Made by a program: the position numbers and the translations under genes. From NCBI GenBank assembly GCA_013002885.1, contig JABDLS010000060.1, positions 62,001 to 126,000 of the forward strand: a stretch of 64,000 nucleotides of DNA, read 5' to 3'. The stretch is from Gemmatimonadota bacterium. Lineage in GTDB: Bacteria; Gemmatimonadota; Gemmatimonadetes; Longimicrobiales; Gaopeijiaceae. Of the stretch, positions 43,638 through 54,014 are shown piece by piece. Each line of letters opens with the position of its first letter. Position 1 is the first letter of the stretch. The notes below the pieces were generated by a model. The model had not been told where the DNA came from. It was given only the letters and a program-made list of their open reading frames with translations, and searched no databases.

Positions 43638-45368
43638 ATGCGATTGAGGGTCCACCATCCTCTGTTCATCGGTTTCGCTGGTGTGGTGGGCATTCTTGTC
43701 GCCATCATCATCCCGCTCCTGGGGACAGGTCTCAGGGGCGAACTCGATGACGTGTACCGGCAGGAATTGGAGCACCAGCTCGGGCTTGCTCACGCCCTCC
43801 TCGAGGTCTCGGACGCGTCCGACCCGCATGCGCTCGCTCGACTGATCACTGAACGCATCGACAACCGGGTGACCTTCATCACCATGGACGGCACGGTGTT
43901 GGCGGACTCGTATGTGGAGCGCGCGCGGATCCCCACCATCGAGAACCACATCGACCGGCCGGAGGTCCAGGGAGTCCTGGCGGGGGAGACTGTGAGCTTC
44001 TCCAGTCGGACGAGCGCCACCGTGGGTCGATCTCATCTCTACGGTGCTCGGATGGCCACCCTCGGTGGCGAGGCCCTCATCCTCAGAATCGCCACCCCTC
44101 GAAACGAGATCGAGCGCGCCGTCGGCGAGGTTCAGAACACCGTCGCCCTCATCGGGCTGGCGACGCTCGGCCTCGCGCTCATCGCCGCCTATGTGCTCAG
44201 CAAGGCCTTCACGCGACCCTTGGTGGCGCTCGCGGATCGCGCCGGTCGGCTCGCTCACGGTGACTTCACCACGCGGGTGCCCCTTGGCCGGGTAGCCGAG
44301 CTGCAGGACCTCGCCGGTGCCTTCAATCGGCTCACCGAGGAGCTCAGGACGCGTTTGTCGGAGCTGTCTCGTGAACGCGACGAAATGCAGACCCTCATCG
44401 ACTGCATGGCGGAGGGCGTCGTCGCCCTCACGGATGACGCCCGGGTGCTGCGCATGAACCGGGCGGCCCGGAAGCTTCTGGAACTCGACGATGTGCCTGC
44501 CTACGCCCCCGTCAGCTCCGTGGTGCGCGACGGGGCGCTCCGGAGGGCCCTGGAGCGCAGCGTTGTCGTGGAAGGGCAATCGGGGGAGTTGGAGATCGAA
44601 GGGCAACACGTCCTCTGGGCGTCGCGCGCGCTGGACTCGGGTGGCGCCGTGACCACCCTTCTCGACATCACCGAGGTGCGGCACCTCGAGCAGGTACGAA
44701 GGGACTTCGTGGCCAACGCCTCCCACGAGCTCAAGACTCCCCTCACGGCCATCCGCGGCTTCGCGGAGACATTGACCGAGGCGGATCCGCCGGAGCACCT
44801 CCGTCGGCAGTTCCTGGAATCCATTCGCGTGAACACCCTGCGGCTCCAGAGGCTGGTGGACGACCTTCTCGATCTCTCGAGGTTGGAGGCCGGCGGGTGG
44901 GCCGCCGCACTCGAAGAGGTCTACGTCCCGGAGACGGTGGAGGAGGCGAGGGAGCTCATCGAGGTCCCGGAGGGGTCGAAACGGACCCTCATTATCGAAG
45001 GAGAGGCGGTGGTCATGGGTGATCGGGCAGGGCTGGTCCAGGTGTTCCGCAACCTCTTCGAGAATTCCGCACGCCACACTCGGCCAAACGGGACCATCCG
45101 AGTGGTCATCCAGGCGGACGAGGCGTCGGGTGTGGCCCGAATCGAGGTGGTCGACGATGGCGAGGGAATTCCGCTGCGATCGTTGCCGCGGATCTTCGAG
45201 CGCTTCTACCGCGCGGACAGCTCCAGAGCTCGAGAAGTCGGTGGGACGGGGCTCGGGCTCGCCATCGTGAAGCACCTCGTATCAGCCATGGGCGGTGAGG
45301 TCGATGCCCAGAGCGCCCTGGGACGAGGTACAACGATTCGTGTAACGCTTCCGCTAGCGGCGCCTTGA
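43638..45368 (+). CDS. phoR: PhoR-type sensor histidine kinase
   Basis: Membrane kinase, 576 aa from ATG 43638, chosen because AGAGG lies six bases upstream; an ATG at 43632 is the alternative. Layout: TM1 (FIGFAGVVGILVAIIIPLL), a periplasmic domain of about 130 residues, TM2 (VALIGLATLGLALIAAYVL), HAMP, PAS, HisKA with H363 in VANASHELKTPL, then HATPase with NLFENSARHT and GGTGLGLAIVKHL. PhoR kinases sense PstSCAB-PhoU rather than phosphate directly. The gene follows phoB. Confidence 0.9.
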   Translation: MRLRVHHPLFIGFAGVVGILVAIIIPLLGTGLRGELDDVYRQELEHQLGLAHALLEVSDASDPHALARLITERIDNRVTFITMDGTVLADSYVERARIPTIENHIDRPEVQGVLAGETVSFSSRTSATVGRSHLYGARMATLGGEALILRIATPRNEIERAVGEVQNTVALIGLATLGLALIAAYVLSKAFTRPLVALADRAGRLAHGDFTTRVPLGRVAELQDLAGAFNRLTEELRTRLSELSRERDEMQTLIDCMAEGVVALTDDARVLRMNRAARKLLELDDVPAYAPVSSVVRDGALRRALERSVVVEGQSGELEIEGQHVLWASRALDSGGAVTTLLDITEVRHLEQVRRDFVANASHELKTPLTAIRGFAETLTEADPPEHLRRQFLESIRVNTLRLQRLVDDLLDLSRLEAGGWAAALEEVYVPETVEEARELIEVPEGSKRTLIIEGEAVVMGDRAGLVQVFRNLFENSARHTRPNGTIRVVIQADEASGVARIEVVDDGEGIPLRSLPRIFERFYRADSSRAREVGGTGLGLAIVKHLVSAMGGEVDAQSALGRGTTIRVTLPLAAP

Positions 45369-45431
45369 GGTCGCTGCTCGGTGGGGAGCGGCGGGATCGT
45401 GCCATGACCCTGAGCGGTCGCCGAAAGCTCC

Positions 45432-45485
45432 GTTACCTATCTGTTACAATTTCGTCTCTCTTCTGTTGCCTGGTTCCTCTACGCT
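45432..45485 (+). promoter_or_regulatory. Pho-box promoter of the pst operon
   Basis: Four units GTTAC, GTTAC, GTCTC and GTTGC begin at 45432, 45443, 45454 and 45465, exactly 11 bp apart. TACGCT (45480-45485) starts 15 bp after the last unit and acts as -10. This is the expected PhoB site: direct 11-bp repeats in place of the -35 box. The pstS ATG is 43 bp beyond the -10. Confidence 0.85.
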
Positions 45486-45527
45486 TGTGAACTCCTTTGG
45501 ACTCCATCCTCGAGCGAACAACAGGCG

Positions 45528-46472
45528 ATGAAGCGCTTTTCCTCTCTTCCGATTCCCGTGGCTACCGCCCTGCTTGCCTTTGGCGCATGCGGCGGAGACG
45601 CCGGTGGCGATGGCACCTCCTTGGCGGGCGCCGTTCAGATCGATGGATCGAGCACGGTCTTCCCCATTGCCGAGGCGGTGGCCGAGGAGTTCCAGATCGC
45701 CAATCCCGACGTTCGTGTCACGGTTGGCGTTTCGGGTTCCGGTGGCGGGTTCGAGCGGTTTTGTAACGGCGAGACTGATCTCTCCAACGCGTCGCGGCCC
45801 ATCCGGGAGTCCGAGGTCGAGGAATGCCACGCAGCCGGCGTCGAGTTCACCGAGCTGTCGGTGGCTTGGGACGGCCTTTCCGTCATCGTGAACCCCGCGA
45901 ACGACTTTACCCAATGCCTGAGCGTCGAAGAGCTCCGCCGGATCTGGGCTCCTGATGGCGGCGTGAGCACCTGGAGCGATGTCCGGACCGAATGGCCGGA
46001 CGAGGAAATCCGCCTCTATGGTCCAGGTACGGATTCAGGCACCTTCGACTACTTCACCGAGACCATCCTCGGGGAAAGTGGTGCCAGCCGCCCCGACTTC
46101 CAGGCCAGTGAGGATGACAACATCCTCGTCCAGGGCGTCTCGGGTGACCGTTACTCGCTGGGCTACTTCGGCTATGCGTACTACGCCGAAAACCAGGATC
46201 GGTTGAAGCTCCTCGAGATCGATGGTGGGGCCGGATGCGTGGCTCCCTCGGACGATACCATCGAAGACGGGACATACGCGCCCCTCGCCCGCCCCCTTTT
46301 CGTCTACGTGAAGCACTCGGCTCTGCAGCGTCCCGAAGTGCGTGCGTATGTGGACTTCATGCTATCCGAGGCGGCCATGCTCGTGCCGGCGACCGGCTAC
46401 CATGCCCTGTCGGAGGCCCAGTACCAGGAAGGCCTCGCCATGATCGCCGAGGCCGTGAGTGGCACCGACTGA
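45528..46472 (+). CDS. pstS: Phosphate-binding protein
   Basis: High-affinity phosphate-binding lipoprotein of the Pst ABC system, 314 aa. The signal ends LLAFGACGG (lipobox). The phosphate-binding loops are present: [10 protein letters not shown] near the N-terminus, [22 protein letters not shown], and [12 protein letters not shown]. It overlaps pstC by 14 bases. Confidence 0.93.
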   Translation: MKRFSSLPIPVATALLAFGACGGDAGGDGTSLAGAVQIDGSSTVFPIAEAVAEEFQIANPDVRVTVGVSGSGGGFERFCNGETDLSNASRPIRESEVEECHAAGVEFTELSVAWDGLSVIVNPANDFTQCLSVEELRRIWAPDGGVSTWSDVRTEWPDEEIRLYGPGTDSGTFDYFTETILGESGASRPDFQASEDDNILVQGVSGDRYSLGYFGYAYYAENQDRLKLLEIDGGAGCVAPSDDTIEDGTYAPLARPLFVYVKHSALQRPEVRAYVDFMLSEAAMLVPATGYHALSEAQYQEGLAMIAEAVSGTD

Positions 46473-47436
46473 ACGAACCGACGGATCGGAGGACCTAGGG
46501 GCGACCGGGCGCGATCCGGTCGCCCCTACCGTCGTGTCGGGACTGGGCTTTCAGCGCACGAAGAACGTCCAGGAGCGGATCATTGGCGGCGTCCTGTTTT
46601 CGTGTGCGGCCATCTCCACTCTGGTCACGGTGGGCGTTGTGGTCGTTCTCCTTCGGGAGAGCCTGATCTTCTTCTCCAACGTGCCCGTCTGGGAGTTCCT
46701 GACCGGCACCCGGTGGCAGCCTGCGTTCACCCCTCAGCGCTTCGGTGTGCTGCCTCTTCTGGCCGGCTCGGTGATGGTGGCCGTCGGTTCGGCCATCATC
46801 GCCCTGCCCTTGGGTCTGATGACGGCCATCTTCCTCAGCGAGTACGCTGGACAGAGGCTGCGGGGCATCCTCAAGCCCGTACTCGAGATCCTCGCGGGCA
46901 TCCCGACGGTGGTGTACGGCTACTTTGCCCTCACCTTCATTACGCCGCTTCTCCGGCAGTTCGTGCCGGAGACGGATGTTTTCAATGCTGCGGCCGCGAG
47001 CATCGTCGTGGGAATCATGATCATTCCCACGGTCTCGTCGCTGTCCGAGGACGCCCTGCGGGCAGTGCCCCGTGCCCTTCGCGAGGGAGCTTATGGTCTG
47101 GGGGCGACAAAGCTGGAGGTGTCGACCAAGGTCGTGGTCCCGGCCGCCCTCTCAGGGGTCTTCGCTTCGTTCATCCTGGCCGTTTCACGGGCCATCGGTG
47201 AGACGATGGCGGTGACCATCGCCGCGGGTAACCTTCCGAACCTGACCCTGAATCCACTCGAGTCCATCCAGACCATGACTGCGTATATCGTGTCGGTGAG
47301 CCTCGGCGACACGCCTCAGGGTACGGTGGCCTATCAGACGCTGTTCGCGGTGGGCATGACCCTGTTCATCATCACGCTGGGCATGAACATCCTTAGCCAA
47401 TGGGTCCTCTCCCGCTTCCGCGAGGAGTATCAGTGA
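46459..47436 (+). CDS. pstC: Phosphate ABC transporter permease
   Basis: Inner-membrane permease, 325 aa with six hydrophobic helices. The ABC-permease EAA loop is [24 protein letters not shown], and [15 protein letters not shown] is typical of PstC. The GTG at 46459 overlaps pstS by 14 bases; the first 40 or so residues are polar and may be partly non-native. The stop overlaps pstA (GTGA). Confidence 0.92.
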   Translation: MAPTERTDGSEDLGATGRDPVAPTVVSGLGFQRTKNVQERIIGGVLFSCAAISTLVTVGVVVVLLRESLIFFSNVPVWEFLTGTRWQPAFTPQRFGVLPLLAGSVMVAVGSAIIALPLGLMTAIFLSEYAGQRLRGILKPVLEILAGIPTVVYGYFALTFITPLLRQFVPETDVFNAAAASIVVGIMIIPTVSSLSEDALRAVPRALREGAYGLGATKLEVSTKVVVPAALSGVFASFILAVSRAIGETMAVTIAAGNLPNLTLNPLESIQTMTAYIVSVSLGDTPQGTVAYQTLFAVGMTLFIITLGMNILSQWVLSRFREEYQ

Positions 47437-48317
47437 GCGCTGGAGATTGGCTCACCGGTAGCGATGCGGCCTTCGACCGCCGCCGGAAGCTGAAGGGCGC
47501 GGTCTTCGCGGGGGCGTGTGGCGCGGCCACCCTCGTCGGCGTGGTGTCTTTGGGAGTTTTGTTGGTCGACGTGATCATCGACGGGATCGCTAGCCTCGAC
47601 TGGCGATTCGTGACCGCCCTCCCGTCTCGCTTCCCGGAGCGCGCCGGCATCAAGGTGGCCCTCGCGGGATCGGTGTGGATCCTGGTGCTGACGGCCCTTA
47701 TCTCGTTTCCGCTCTCGGTGGCCGCTGCCATCTACCTCGAGGAGTACGCGAATCGTGGCTGGGTCAGCAAGACGATTCAGACCAACATCGCCAACCTCGC
47801 CGGTGTGCCCTCCATCGTGTACGGGATTCTGGGACTAGCGCTCTTCGTGCGGGGACTCGGGCTGGGTCGGAGCGTGCTTTCCGGAGCGCTGACGCTGTCC
47901 CTCCTCATCATGCCGGTGATCATCATTGCGGCTCAGGAAGCGATCCGCGCGGTTCCGCCCACCATCCGTGAGGCGGCTTACGGGTTGGGTGCGACCCGGT
48001 GGCAGGTGGTGAGCCGACAGGTGCTTCCCATGGCTCTCCCCGGGATTCTCACCGGGACCATCCTGGCGCTATCCAGAGCGGTCGGGGAGACGGCGCCGCT
48101 CATCATGGTAGGCGCGGTGGGTTTCATCGCCTTCACCCCAGAGGGTCCGATGTCGCCTTTCACCGTGCTTCCTCTCCAGATCTACCAGTGGGTTTCGCGG
48201 CCGCAGGACGAGTTTCGCGCCATCGCAGCGGCGGGAATCATCGTCCTCCTCCTGCTTCTCCTCTCCATGAATGCGGTCGCCATCGTGCTTCGGAACCGCT
48301 ACAGCTCAAAGACCTGA
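47433..48317 (+). CDS. pstA: Phosphate ABC transporter permease
   Basis: Second inner-membrane permease, 294 aa, six helices. The EAA loop is [24 protein letters not shown], followed by [15 protein letters not shown], as in PstA. The GTG overlaps the pstC stop by four bases; a frame extension to 47400 lies in pstC and is rejected. Confidence 0.92.
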   Translation: MSAGDWLTGSDAAFDRRRKLKGAVFAGACGAATLVGVVSLGVLLVDVIIDGIASLDWRFVTALPSRFPERAGIKVALAGSVWILVLTALISFPLSVAAAIYLEEYANRGWVSKTIQTNIANLAGVPSIVYGILGLALFVRGLGLGRSVLSGALTLSLLIMPVIIIAAQEAIRAVPPTIREAAYGLGATRWQVVSRQVLPMALPGILTGTILALSRAVGETAPLIMVGAVGFIAFTPEGPMSPFTVLPLQIYQWVSRPQDEFRAIAAAGIIVLLLLLLSMNAVAIVLRNRYSSKT

Positions 48318-48321
48318 CTCG

Positions 48322-49104
48322 ATGTCCACCACCTACGGCATAACGATCGGGAGCGACGGCCCCGCCCTCGAGGTTCGGGACGTGAACGTCCACTATGGCT
48401 CGAAGCAGGCCATCGACGGCGTGTCCCTCACGGTCCCCAAGAAGAAGGTGGTCGCTCTCATCGGACCCTCCGGGTGTGGCAAGAGCACTCTTTTGCGGTG
48501 CTTCAACCGAATGAACGACTTGGTGCCCAGCGCGCGGGTGGATGGGCTCATCGAGTTCCGCGGGCACGACCTGTACGCGCCCGACGTCGATCCGGTGGAG
48601 GTCCGTCGCCGGATCGGCATGGTGTTCCAGAAGCCGAACCCTTTCCCCAAGTCCATCTACGAGAACGTCGCCTTCGGCCCGAAGATCAACGGCTTCCGGG
48701 GCGACCTCGACGAGTTGGTGGAGACGTCCCTCCGCCAGGCGGCTCTATGGGATGAAGTCAGCGATCGTCTTGGCGACTCGGCGTACGCCCTCTCTGGTGG
48801 ACAGCAGCAGAGGCTCTGCATAGCCCGTACACTGGCTGTCAAGCCCGAGCTCGTCCTCATGGATGAGCCCGCGTCAGCCCTCGATCCCATCGCCACACAG
48901 AAGATCGAGGAACTCATCTACGAGCTTAAGGAGCAGTACACCATCGTTATCGTGACCCATAACATGCAGCAGGCCGCGCGAATTTCGGATTACACGGCCT
49001 TCCTCTACATGGGCAAGCTCATCGAGTACGGCCCCACCGACACCATCTTCACCAATCCGCGTGAGGAGCGTACGGAGGCATACGTCACCGGGAGGTTCGG
49101 TTGA
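48322..49104 (+). CDS. pstB: Phosphate ABC transporter ATPase
   Basis: ATPase of the Pst system, 260 aa. Walker [10 protein letters not shown], signature LSGGQQQR, Walker [14 protein letters not shown], and the H-loop [29 protein letters not shown] and [19 protein letters not shown] are PstB-specific. The ATG at 48322 is four bases after the pstA stop. The stop overlaps phoU by four bases. Confidence 0.95.
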   Translation: MSTTYGITIGSDGPALEVRDVNVHYGSKQAIDGVSLTVPKKKVVALIGPSGCGKSTLLRCFNRMNDLVPSARVDGLIEFRGHDLYAPDVDPVEVRRRIGMVFQKPNPFPKSIYENVAFGPKINGFRGDLDELVETSLRQAALWDEVSDRLGDSAYALSGGQQQRLCIARTLAVKPELVLMDEPASALDPIATQKIEELIYELKEQYTIVIVTHNMQQAARISDYTAFLYMGKLIEYGPTDTIFTNPREERTEAYVTGRFG

Positions 49105-49808
49105 ACACAGAACACGCACGCCGCCGGCACTTCCATCAGGAGCTGGACACGCTTCAGGAGCGCCTCCTGGAGATGGCCACCCTCGTCGAGCATGCCTTGG
49201 CCGACGCCACCAGGGCCGTCCTCGACCGGGACCCGACGCAGGGAGACATCCTGCGCGACGCCGACGAACGCATCGACGAGCTGGAAGTCGAGATCGATGA
49301 GCGCGTCGTCGAGCTGCTGGCCCTCCAGCAGCCCATGGCGTCGGATCTCCGCCAGATCATTGCGACCAACAAGGTCTCAAACGACCTGGAGCGCATCGCA
49401 GACCATGCCGTGAACATCGCTCGGGCGGTGGCGCGACTTGCCGACGCGCCACCAATGGAGAAGCTCCGCGAGATCGAGGAGATGATCGAGCTCACCCGGG
49501 GCATGGTGTCGGACGCTCTGGCCGCCTACGTGTCACGAAACGCCGGCACCGCGCGAATGGTGTGTTTGACGGACGACCGAGTGGATGACCTCAAGCGGTC
49601 GGTGTTCCGCATCGTGGTCACGCACATGTTGGAGGACCCGAAGCGAATCGGAGCCGCTCTGGAGCTGCTTCTCATTTCTCAGAACCTCGAGCGGACAGCC
49701 GATCTGGCTACGAACATCTGTGAAGACGTGGTCTTCCTCGTAGAAGGGCGCTCCATCAAACACGGCCTGGATATCGACGAGGATGACGACGAGACCGAGC
49801 ACCGCTGA
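49101..49808 (+). CDS. phoU: Phosphate signalling regulator
   Basis: Negative regulator linking PstSCAB to PhoR, 235 aa, two three-helix bundles. Metal-binding acidic motifs are present ([12 protein letters not shown]-type in the first half; [13 protein letters not shown] in the second), with [14 protein letters not shown] and [18 protein letters not shown]. The TTG at 49101 lies in the pstB stop (TTGA). It closes the pst operon. Confidence 0.93.
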   Translation: MNTEHARRRHFHQELDTLQERLLEMATLVEHALADATRAVLDRDPTQGDILRDADERIDELEVEIDERVVELLALQQPMASDLRQIIATNKVSNDLERIADHAVNIARAVARLADAPPMEKLREIEEMIELTRGMVSDALAAYVSRNAGTARMVCLTDDRVDDLKRSVFRIVVTHMLEDPKRIGAALELLLISQNLERTADLATNICEDVVFLVEGRSIKHGLDIDEDDDETEHR

Positions 49809-49854
49809 GGGGCCTGTTGCGCCGGGTGCCACGTTGCCCGTAGCCTGAGCGCCC

Positions 49855-50697
49855 ATGGACGAGGACATGCACGGAGCCGTCGAGGCGCTCCTCGACGAAG
49901 TGGGGACGGAAACCGAGCCTAGACCCGAGTTCGACGCGACCAATCTTCGGGGACAAGTCGCCGTCGTGAGTGGCGGCTCCAGCGGCATCGGGCGCGCCAT
50001 CGCCCTGGAGCTGGCCCACTGCGGCTGTCACGTCGCGTTCTGCTTTCTCGATGCCGGGTCCCAGGCCAGGCTCGACGCCCAGGAGGTGGCTCGCAAGCTC
50101 AGGGAGCTCGAGGTCCGAGTCTATTTCCGCCACTGCGACGTCCGCGACAGCCGCGACGTGAAGCGCTTCGTCGAGGAAGTCGACCGTGAGTTGGGCGGTG
50201 TCCATATCCTGATCAACAATGCGGGGATCGGCCGGGACGGAGCGCTCTGGCGCCTGGAGGATCACGAGTGGGAGGCCGTCGTCAGGACGAACCTCGACGG
50301 CGCCTTCTTTTTCACCCGTTCCGTTGCGCCCATCATGCGCGCCCAGGAGCACGGGAAGATCGTCAACGTGACCTCGGTGCACGGTGTGCGCTCGGAGTTC
50401 GGCATATCGAACTACGCGTCGTCCAAAGCCGGGCTCATCGGGTTCACCCGCAGCGCCGCGGTAGAACTCGGACCCAGGAACGTCAACGTGAATGCTGTGG
50501 CCCCTGGCTACATCAGGACGACGCGCCTCACCGACGGAGTGCCGTCGGAGATTCTCGATCGGGCGCGAGAGCAGGCGGTGCTCGGTCGTCTGGGTGACCC
50601 TCAGGACGTTGCCGGGGTCGTGGTCTTCCTCTGCTCCGAGTCCGCCCGACACATTACCGGCGCGGTCATTCCGGTGGACGGAGGCTACCTCCTCTAG
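49855..50697 (+). CDS. SDR oxidoreductase, FabG-like
   Basis: Classical SDR, 280 aa. About 30 N-terminal residues precede SGGSSGIGRAIALEL; NNAGIGRDG, Ser in NVTSVHG, the YASSK pair and the final VDGGYLL are all present, so it resembles 3-oxoacyl-ACP reductases. It starts 46 bp after phoU; a TRAP transporter follows after a gap of 121 bp. Substrate not assignable. Confidence 0.85.
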   Translation: MDEDMHGAVEALLDEVGTETEPRPEFDATNLRGQVAVVSGGSSGIGRAIALELAHCGCHVAFCFLDAGSQARLDAQEVARKLRELEVRVYFRHCDVRDSRDVKRFVEEVDRELGGVHILINNAGIGRDGALWRLEDHEWEAVVRTNLDGAFFFTRSVAPIMRAQEHGKIVNVTSVHGVRSEFGISNYASSKAGLIGFTRSAAVELGPRNVNVNAVAPGYIRTTRLTDGVPSEILDRAREQAVLGRLGDPQDVAGVVVFLCSESARHITGAVIPVDGGYLL

Positions 50698-50818
50698 AGA
50701 GAAGCCTGTCGCCACCACCACCACCGACCGTCCGAGGGCGCCCGATGGTGAGCGATTCAGCGCCCCCGCGTGTCTCTTTCACGTTGCCCCGGAACTCCTG
50801 CCCCCACATCATCCGCGG

Positions 50819-51382
50819 ATGAACGTTCTCAGAAGACTCTCCCAGATGATCGACGCGCTGAACGACCGTATCGGCGTGATGATCCGATGGCTCGCACTCT
50901 TCATGGTTCTGGTGGGTGCCATCAGCGCCGTGGTCCGCTACTTCGCGCGCTCACAGCAGTGGACCCTGAATCTGACGCCCGCCACCGAGATCCAGTGGTA
51001 CTTCTTCAGCATCATCTTTCTTCTGGGGGCGGCCTATGGATTGAATCACAACGTTCATGTCCGCGTCGACGTCATGTACGAGCGATACAGCGCCAAGACC
51101 CAGGCCTGGATCGACCTGGCGGGCTCCGTCCTCTTCCTGATCCCGTTTTCCCTCATGATGCTCTGGGTCTCGTATCCGGCGGTTCGGGCGTCGTGGCAGG
51201 TGCGCGAAGCTTCACCGGATCCAGGCGGGCTGCCGCGCTATCCCATCAAGATCCTCATCCTGGTTTCGTTTGTGCTCCTGGTGCTCCAGGCCTTCAGCCA
51301 GATCGTGAAGCAGGTGGACGTGATCCTGGGGAATCGTGAGAGGGTGATCCTCGACGAGGGCGACGGGGAGGTGCACGTATGA
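50819..51382 (+). CDS. TRAP transporter small permease (DctQ type)
   Basis: Small membrane subunit of a tripartite ATP-independent transporter, 187 aa with four helices (MIRWLALFMVLVGAISAVVRY, IQWYFFSIIFLLGAAYGLN, and two more). The text HVRVDVMYERYS is typical of DctQ proteins. The frame is open upstream to 50492; the ATG at 50819 fits the family. It overlaps the large permease by four bases. Confidence 0.85.
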   Translation: MNVLRRLSQMIDALNDRIGVMIRWLALFMVLVGAISAVVRYFARSQQWTLNLTPATEIQWYFFSIIFLLGAAYGLNHNVHVRVDVMYERYSAKTQAWIDLAGSVLFLIPFSLMMLWVSYPAVRASWQVREASPDPGGLPRYPIKILILVSFVLLVLQAFSQIVKQVDVILGNRERVILDEGDGEVHV

Positions 51383-52677
51383 ACGCGTGGGGCCCCCTCA
51401 TGTTCGTCTCCGTCCTGGCCATGATCTTCACCGGCTATCCGGTGGCGTTCGCCCTGGGTGGGACGGCGTTGATCTTCGCCCTCATCGGGGCTGCCAGCGG
51501 CGTCTTCGATCTGCCACTTCTTTTCGCCCTCCCGGAGCGGACCTTCGGGACGATGTCGAACTTCACCCTGCTCGCGGTGCCGTTCTTCATCTTCATGGGG
51601 ACCATCCTGGAGAAGTCCAAGCTCGCCGAGCAGCTCTTGGAGACCATCGGCATGCTGTTCGGGCGATTTCGCGGGGGACTCGCCATCGGCGTTGTCTTCG
51701 TCGGCGCGCTCCTCGCCGCGGCCACCGGCGTGGTCGGCGCCAGCGTGACGGCCATGGGGCTCATCTCGCTCCCTGTCATGCTCCGCAACGGCTACAAGCC
51801 CGAGATCAGCCTGGGCGTCATCTCGGCATCGGGCACCTTGGGTCAGATCATTCCGCCGTCCATCGTCTTGATCGTCCTCGGCGATCAGATGGGTGTGAGC
51901 GTCGGTGACCTCTTCCGTGCAGCCTTGGTGCCCGGGTTGGTGCTAACCGGCGGATATGCTTTGTGGGTCGGCTTCATCGCCTTCATGAAGCCCGAGGTCG
52001 CGCCTGCCCTCCCTGTAGAGATGAGGGTTTCGGGCATGGAGCTGGCCAAGCGGGTCGTCCTGTCCCTCCTGCCGCCGCTGACACTCATCGTGGTCGTCCT
52101 GGGCAGCATCTTTGCCGGGGTCGCGACGCCGACGGAGGCGGGCGCCCTCGGGTCCATGGGTGCCATGGCATTGGCGGCCATGAACCGTTCATTGGGCTTG
52201 AAGCCACTCCAGGACGCCATGGAGGAGACGAGCCGGCTGACCATCATGGTGGTCTTCCTCCTCATCGGGTCGACGGCTTTCGCCCTCGTCTTCCGAGGCT
52301 TCGACGGAGACATCTGGATCGAGACCATGCTCACTGGCATTCCCGGTGGGGCGCTGGGCTTCCTCCTGGTGGTCAACCTGGTAGTCTTCGTTCTCGGGTT
52401 CTTCATCGACTTCTTCGAGATCGCCTTCATCATCGTGCCCCTCATCGTGCCGGCGGCGGTGCTGCTGGGCGTCGATCTGACATGGCTCGGTATCGTCTTG
52501 GCGGTGAACCTCCAGACATCGTTCCTGACGCCGCCCTTCGGGTTCAGTCTCTTCTACCTGAGGGGTGTCACTCCGTCGGAGATTCCGACGACGGCGATGT
52601 ATCGAGGCGTCATCCCGTTCATCGTCATCCAGCTCGTGGTGCTGTCGAGCCTCATCTGGATCGCCGTGCCGAAGTAG
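51379..52677 (+). CDS. TRAP transporter large permease (DctM type)
   Basis: Large membrane subunit, 432 aa with about 12 helices. DctM text includes NFTLLAVPFFIFMGTILEKS, GVVGASVTAMGLISLPVML and ASGTLGQIIPPSIVLIVLG. The last part (DFFEIAFIIVPLIVPAAV and FGFSLFYLRGV) is also typical. The matching binding protein is not beside it but at 54015-55139 on the other strand, two genes away. Confidence 0.9.
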   Translation: MNAWGPLMFVSVLAMIFTGYPVAFALGGTALIFALIGAASGVFDLPLLFALPERTFGTMSNFTLLAVPFFIFMGTILEKSKLAEQLLETIGMLFGRFRGGLAIGVVFVGALLAAATGVVGASVTAMGLISLPVMLRNGYKPEISLGVISASGTLGQIIPPSIVLIVLGDQMGVSVGDLFRAALVPGLVLTGGYALWVGFIAFMKPEVAPALPVEMRVSGMELAKRVVLSLLPPLTLIVVVLGSIFAGVATPTEAGALGSMGAMALAAMNRSLGLKPLQDAMEETSRLTIMVVFLLIGSTAFALVFRGFDGDIWIETMLTGIPGGALGFLLVVNLVVFVLGFFIDFFEIAFIIVPLIVPAAVLLGVDLTWLGIVLAVNLQTSFLTPPFGFSLFYLRGVTPSEIPTTAMYRGVIPFIVIQLVVLSSLIWIAVPK

Positions 52678-52684
52678 GAATGCT

Positions 52685-53311
52685 GTGAGCGATATCGTCT
52701 ACGTGCCGGTCTGGGAGGAGGCGACGGAGGTCCTGGTCCGGGACCCGGTGTTCGGGCGGTGGGTCCGGGAGGTGGGGCCGGTGGAGGTCCCGTCGTCGGA
52801 CGACGAGCCGTTCTGCTACCTGACCCGGGCCATTTGCTACCAGCAGCTCGCGGGAGCCGCGGCCGCGACGATACACGGGCGTGTGGTGGAGGCTCTGGAT
52901 GGCTGTGTCGAGCCGGAGCGGGTGCTGCGCACCCCCGAGGAGACGCTCCGTGGTGCGGGCCTCTCACGAAACAAGCTGGCTGCCATCCGCGACCTGGCGG
53001 AGAAGATCGAATCGGGCGATGTCCCCGTGAGCGATCTTGCAGACCTCCCGGACGACGAGGTCGTAGAGCGCCTGACCCGGGTCCGGGGCATCGGCGAGTG
53101 GACGGCTCAGATGTACCTCATGTTCCGGCTGCGACGCCCCGACGTCTGGCCTGTTGGGGACCTGGGTGTTCGCCAGGGCTTCGCATGGGCCCACGAGTTC
53201 GATCCTGCGCCCACGGCGAAGGAGCTTCGACCCATGGGGGAGCCGTACCGGCCTTGGCGGAGCGCCGTCGCGTGGTATTGTTGGCGGATATTGGAAACTG
53301 AGCTTCCCTGA
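52685..53311 (+). CDS. DNA-3-methyladenine glycosylase II-like
   Basis: HhH-GPD base-excision glycosylase of the AlkA type, 208 aa, a compact form without the N-terminal beta domain. The helix-hairpin-helix is RVRGIGEWTAQMYLMF and the catalytic Asp is in WPVGDLGVRQG. ICYQQLAGAAAATIHGR is the usual substrate-side helix. The GTG at 52685 has AGGAA upstream. Removes alkylated purines. Confidence 0.88.
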   Translation: MSDIVYVPVWEEATEVLVRDPVFGRWVREVGPVEVPSSDDEPFCYLTRAICYQQLAGAAAATIHGRVVEALDGCVEPERVLRTPEETLRGAGLSRNKLAAIRDLAEKIESGDVPVSDLADLPDDEVVERLTRVRGIGEWTAQMYLMFRLRRPDVWPVGDLGVRQGFAWAHEFDPAPTAKELRPMGEPYRPWRSAVAWYCWRILETELP

Positions 53312-53347
53312 ACCCTCGGGGAGCTCACTGCGGGCCCCGGAGCTTTC

Positions 53348-54010
53348 ATGAGCCGACGCACGACTGTCCTTACCGACGACCTGTACGACTATTTCCTCGA
53401 GGTGTCCCTCCGGGAGAGCGATGTCCTGCGGCGTCTCAGGGAGGAAACCGCACGTCTCGAGAAGGCCCAGATGCAGATCAGCCCCGAGCAGGGTCAGTTC
53501 ATGACCCTCGTGGTGAAGCTCATCGGTGCCAGGCAAGCCCTGGAGATCGGGACCTTCACAGGGTACAGCGCCCTGTGCGTCGCACAGGCGCTTCCTGACG
53601 ACGGAAAGCTCATTGCCTGCGATATCGACGAGGAGTGGCCGTCGTTCGGGATGCGCTACTGGGCCGAGGCCGGCGTGCGTGAAAGGATCGAGTTTCGGTC
53701 GGGCCCGGCCATCGAGACCCTCTCCGACCTCATCCACGAGGGCCTGGAGGAGACCTTCGACTTCATCTTCATCGATGCCGACAAGCGCGGCCTCGACGAC
53801 TATTACCAGATGTCGCTCCGCCTCGTCCGCCGAGGGGGTCTCATCGCCGTGGACAACACGCTGTGGCACGGGAAGGTCGCCGACGACGCGGTCCACGACG
53901 ACGACACCATGGCCATCCGCGGCTTCAACGCCCGGGTCATCGACGACGACCGTGTCGACCTGAGCCTGGTCCCCATCGGAGACGGGCTGACGCTGCTGCG
54001 AAAGCGCTGA
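53348..54010 (+). CDS. O-methyltransferase, class I (COMT-like)
   Basis: SAM-dependent O-methyltransferase, 220 aa, of the small bacterial catechol-OMT type. EIGTFTGYSALCVAQAL binds SAM; FIDADKRGLDDYY and GGLIAVDNTLWHGKV carry the metal-binding Asp and Asn residues. Substrate unknown. Convergent with the TRAP binding protein, four bases between stops. Confidence 0.9.
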   Translation: MSRRTTVLTDDLYDYFLEVSLRESDVLRRLREETARLEKAQMQISPEQGQFMTLVVKLIGARQALEIGTFTGYSALCVAQALPDDGKLIACDIDEEWPSFGMRYWAEAGVRERIEFRSGPAIETLSDLIHEGLEETFDFIFIDADKRGLDDYYQMSLRLVRRGGLIAVDNTLWHGKVADDAVHDDDTMAIRGFNARVIDDDRVDLSLVPIGDGLTLLRKR

Positions 54011-54014
54011 GTAT

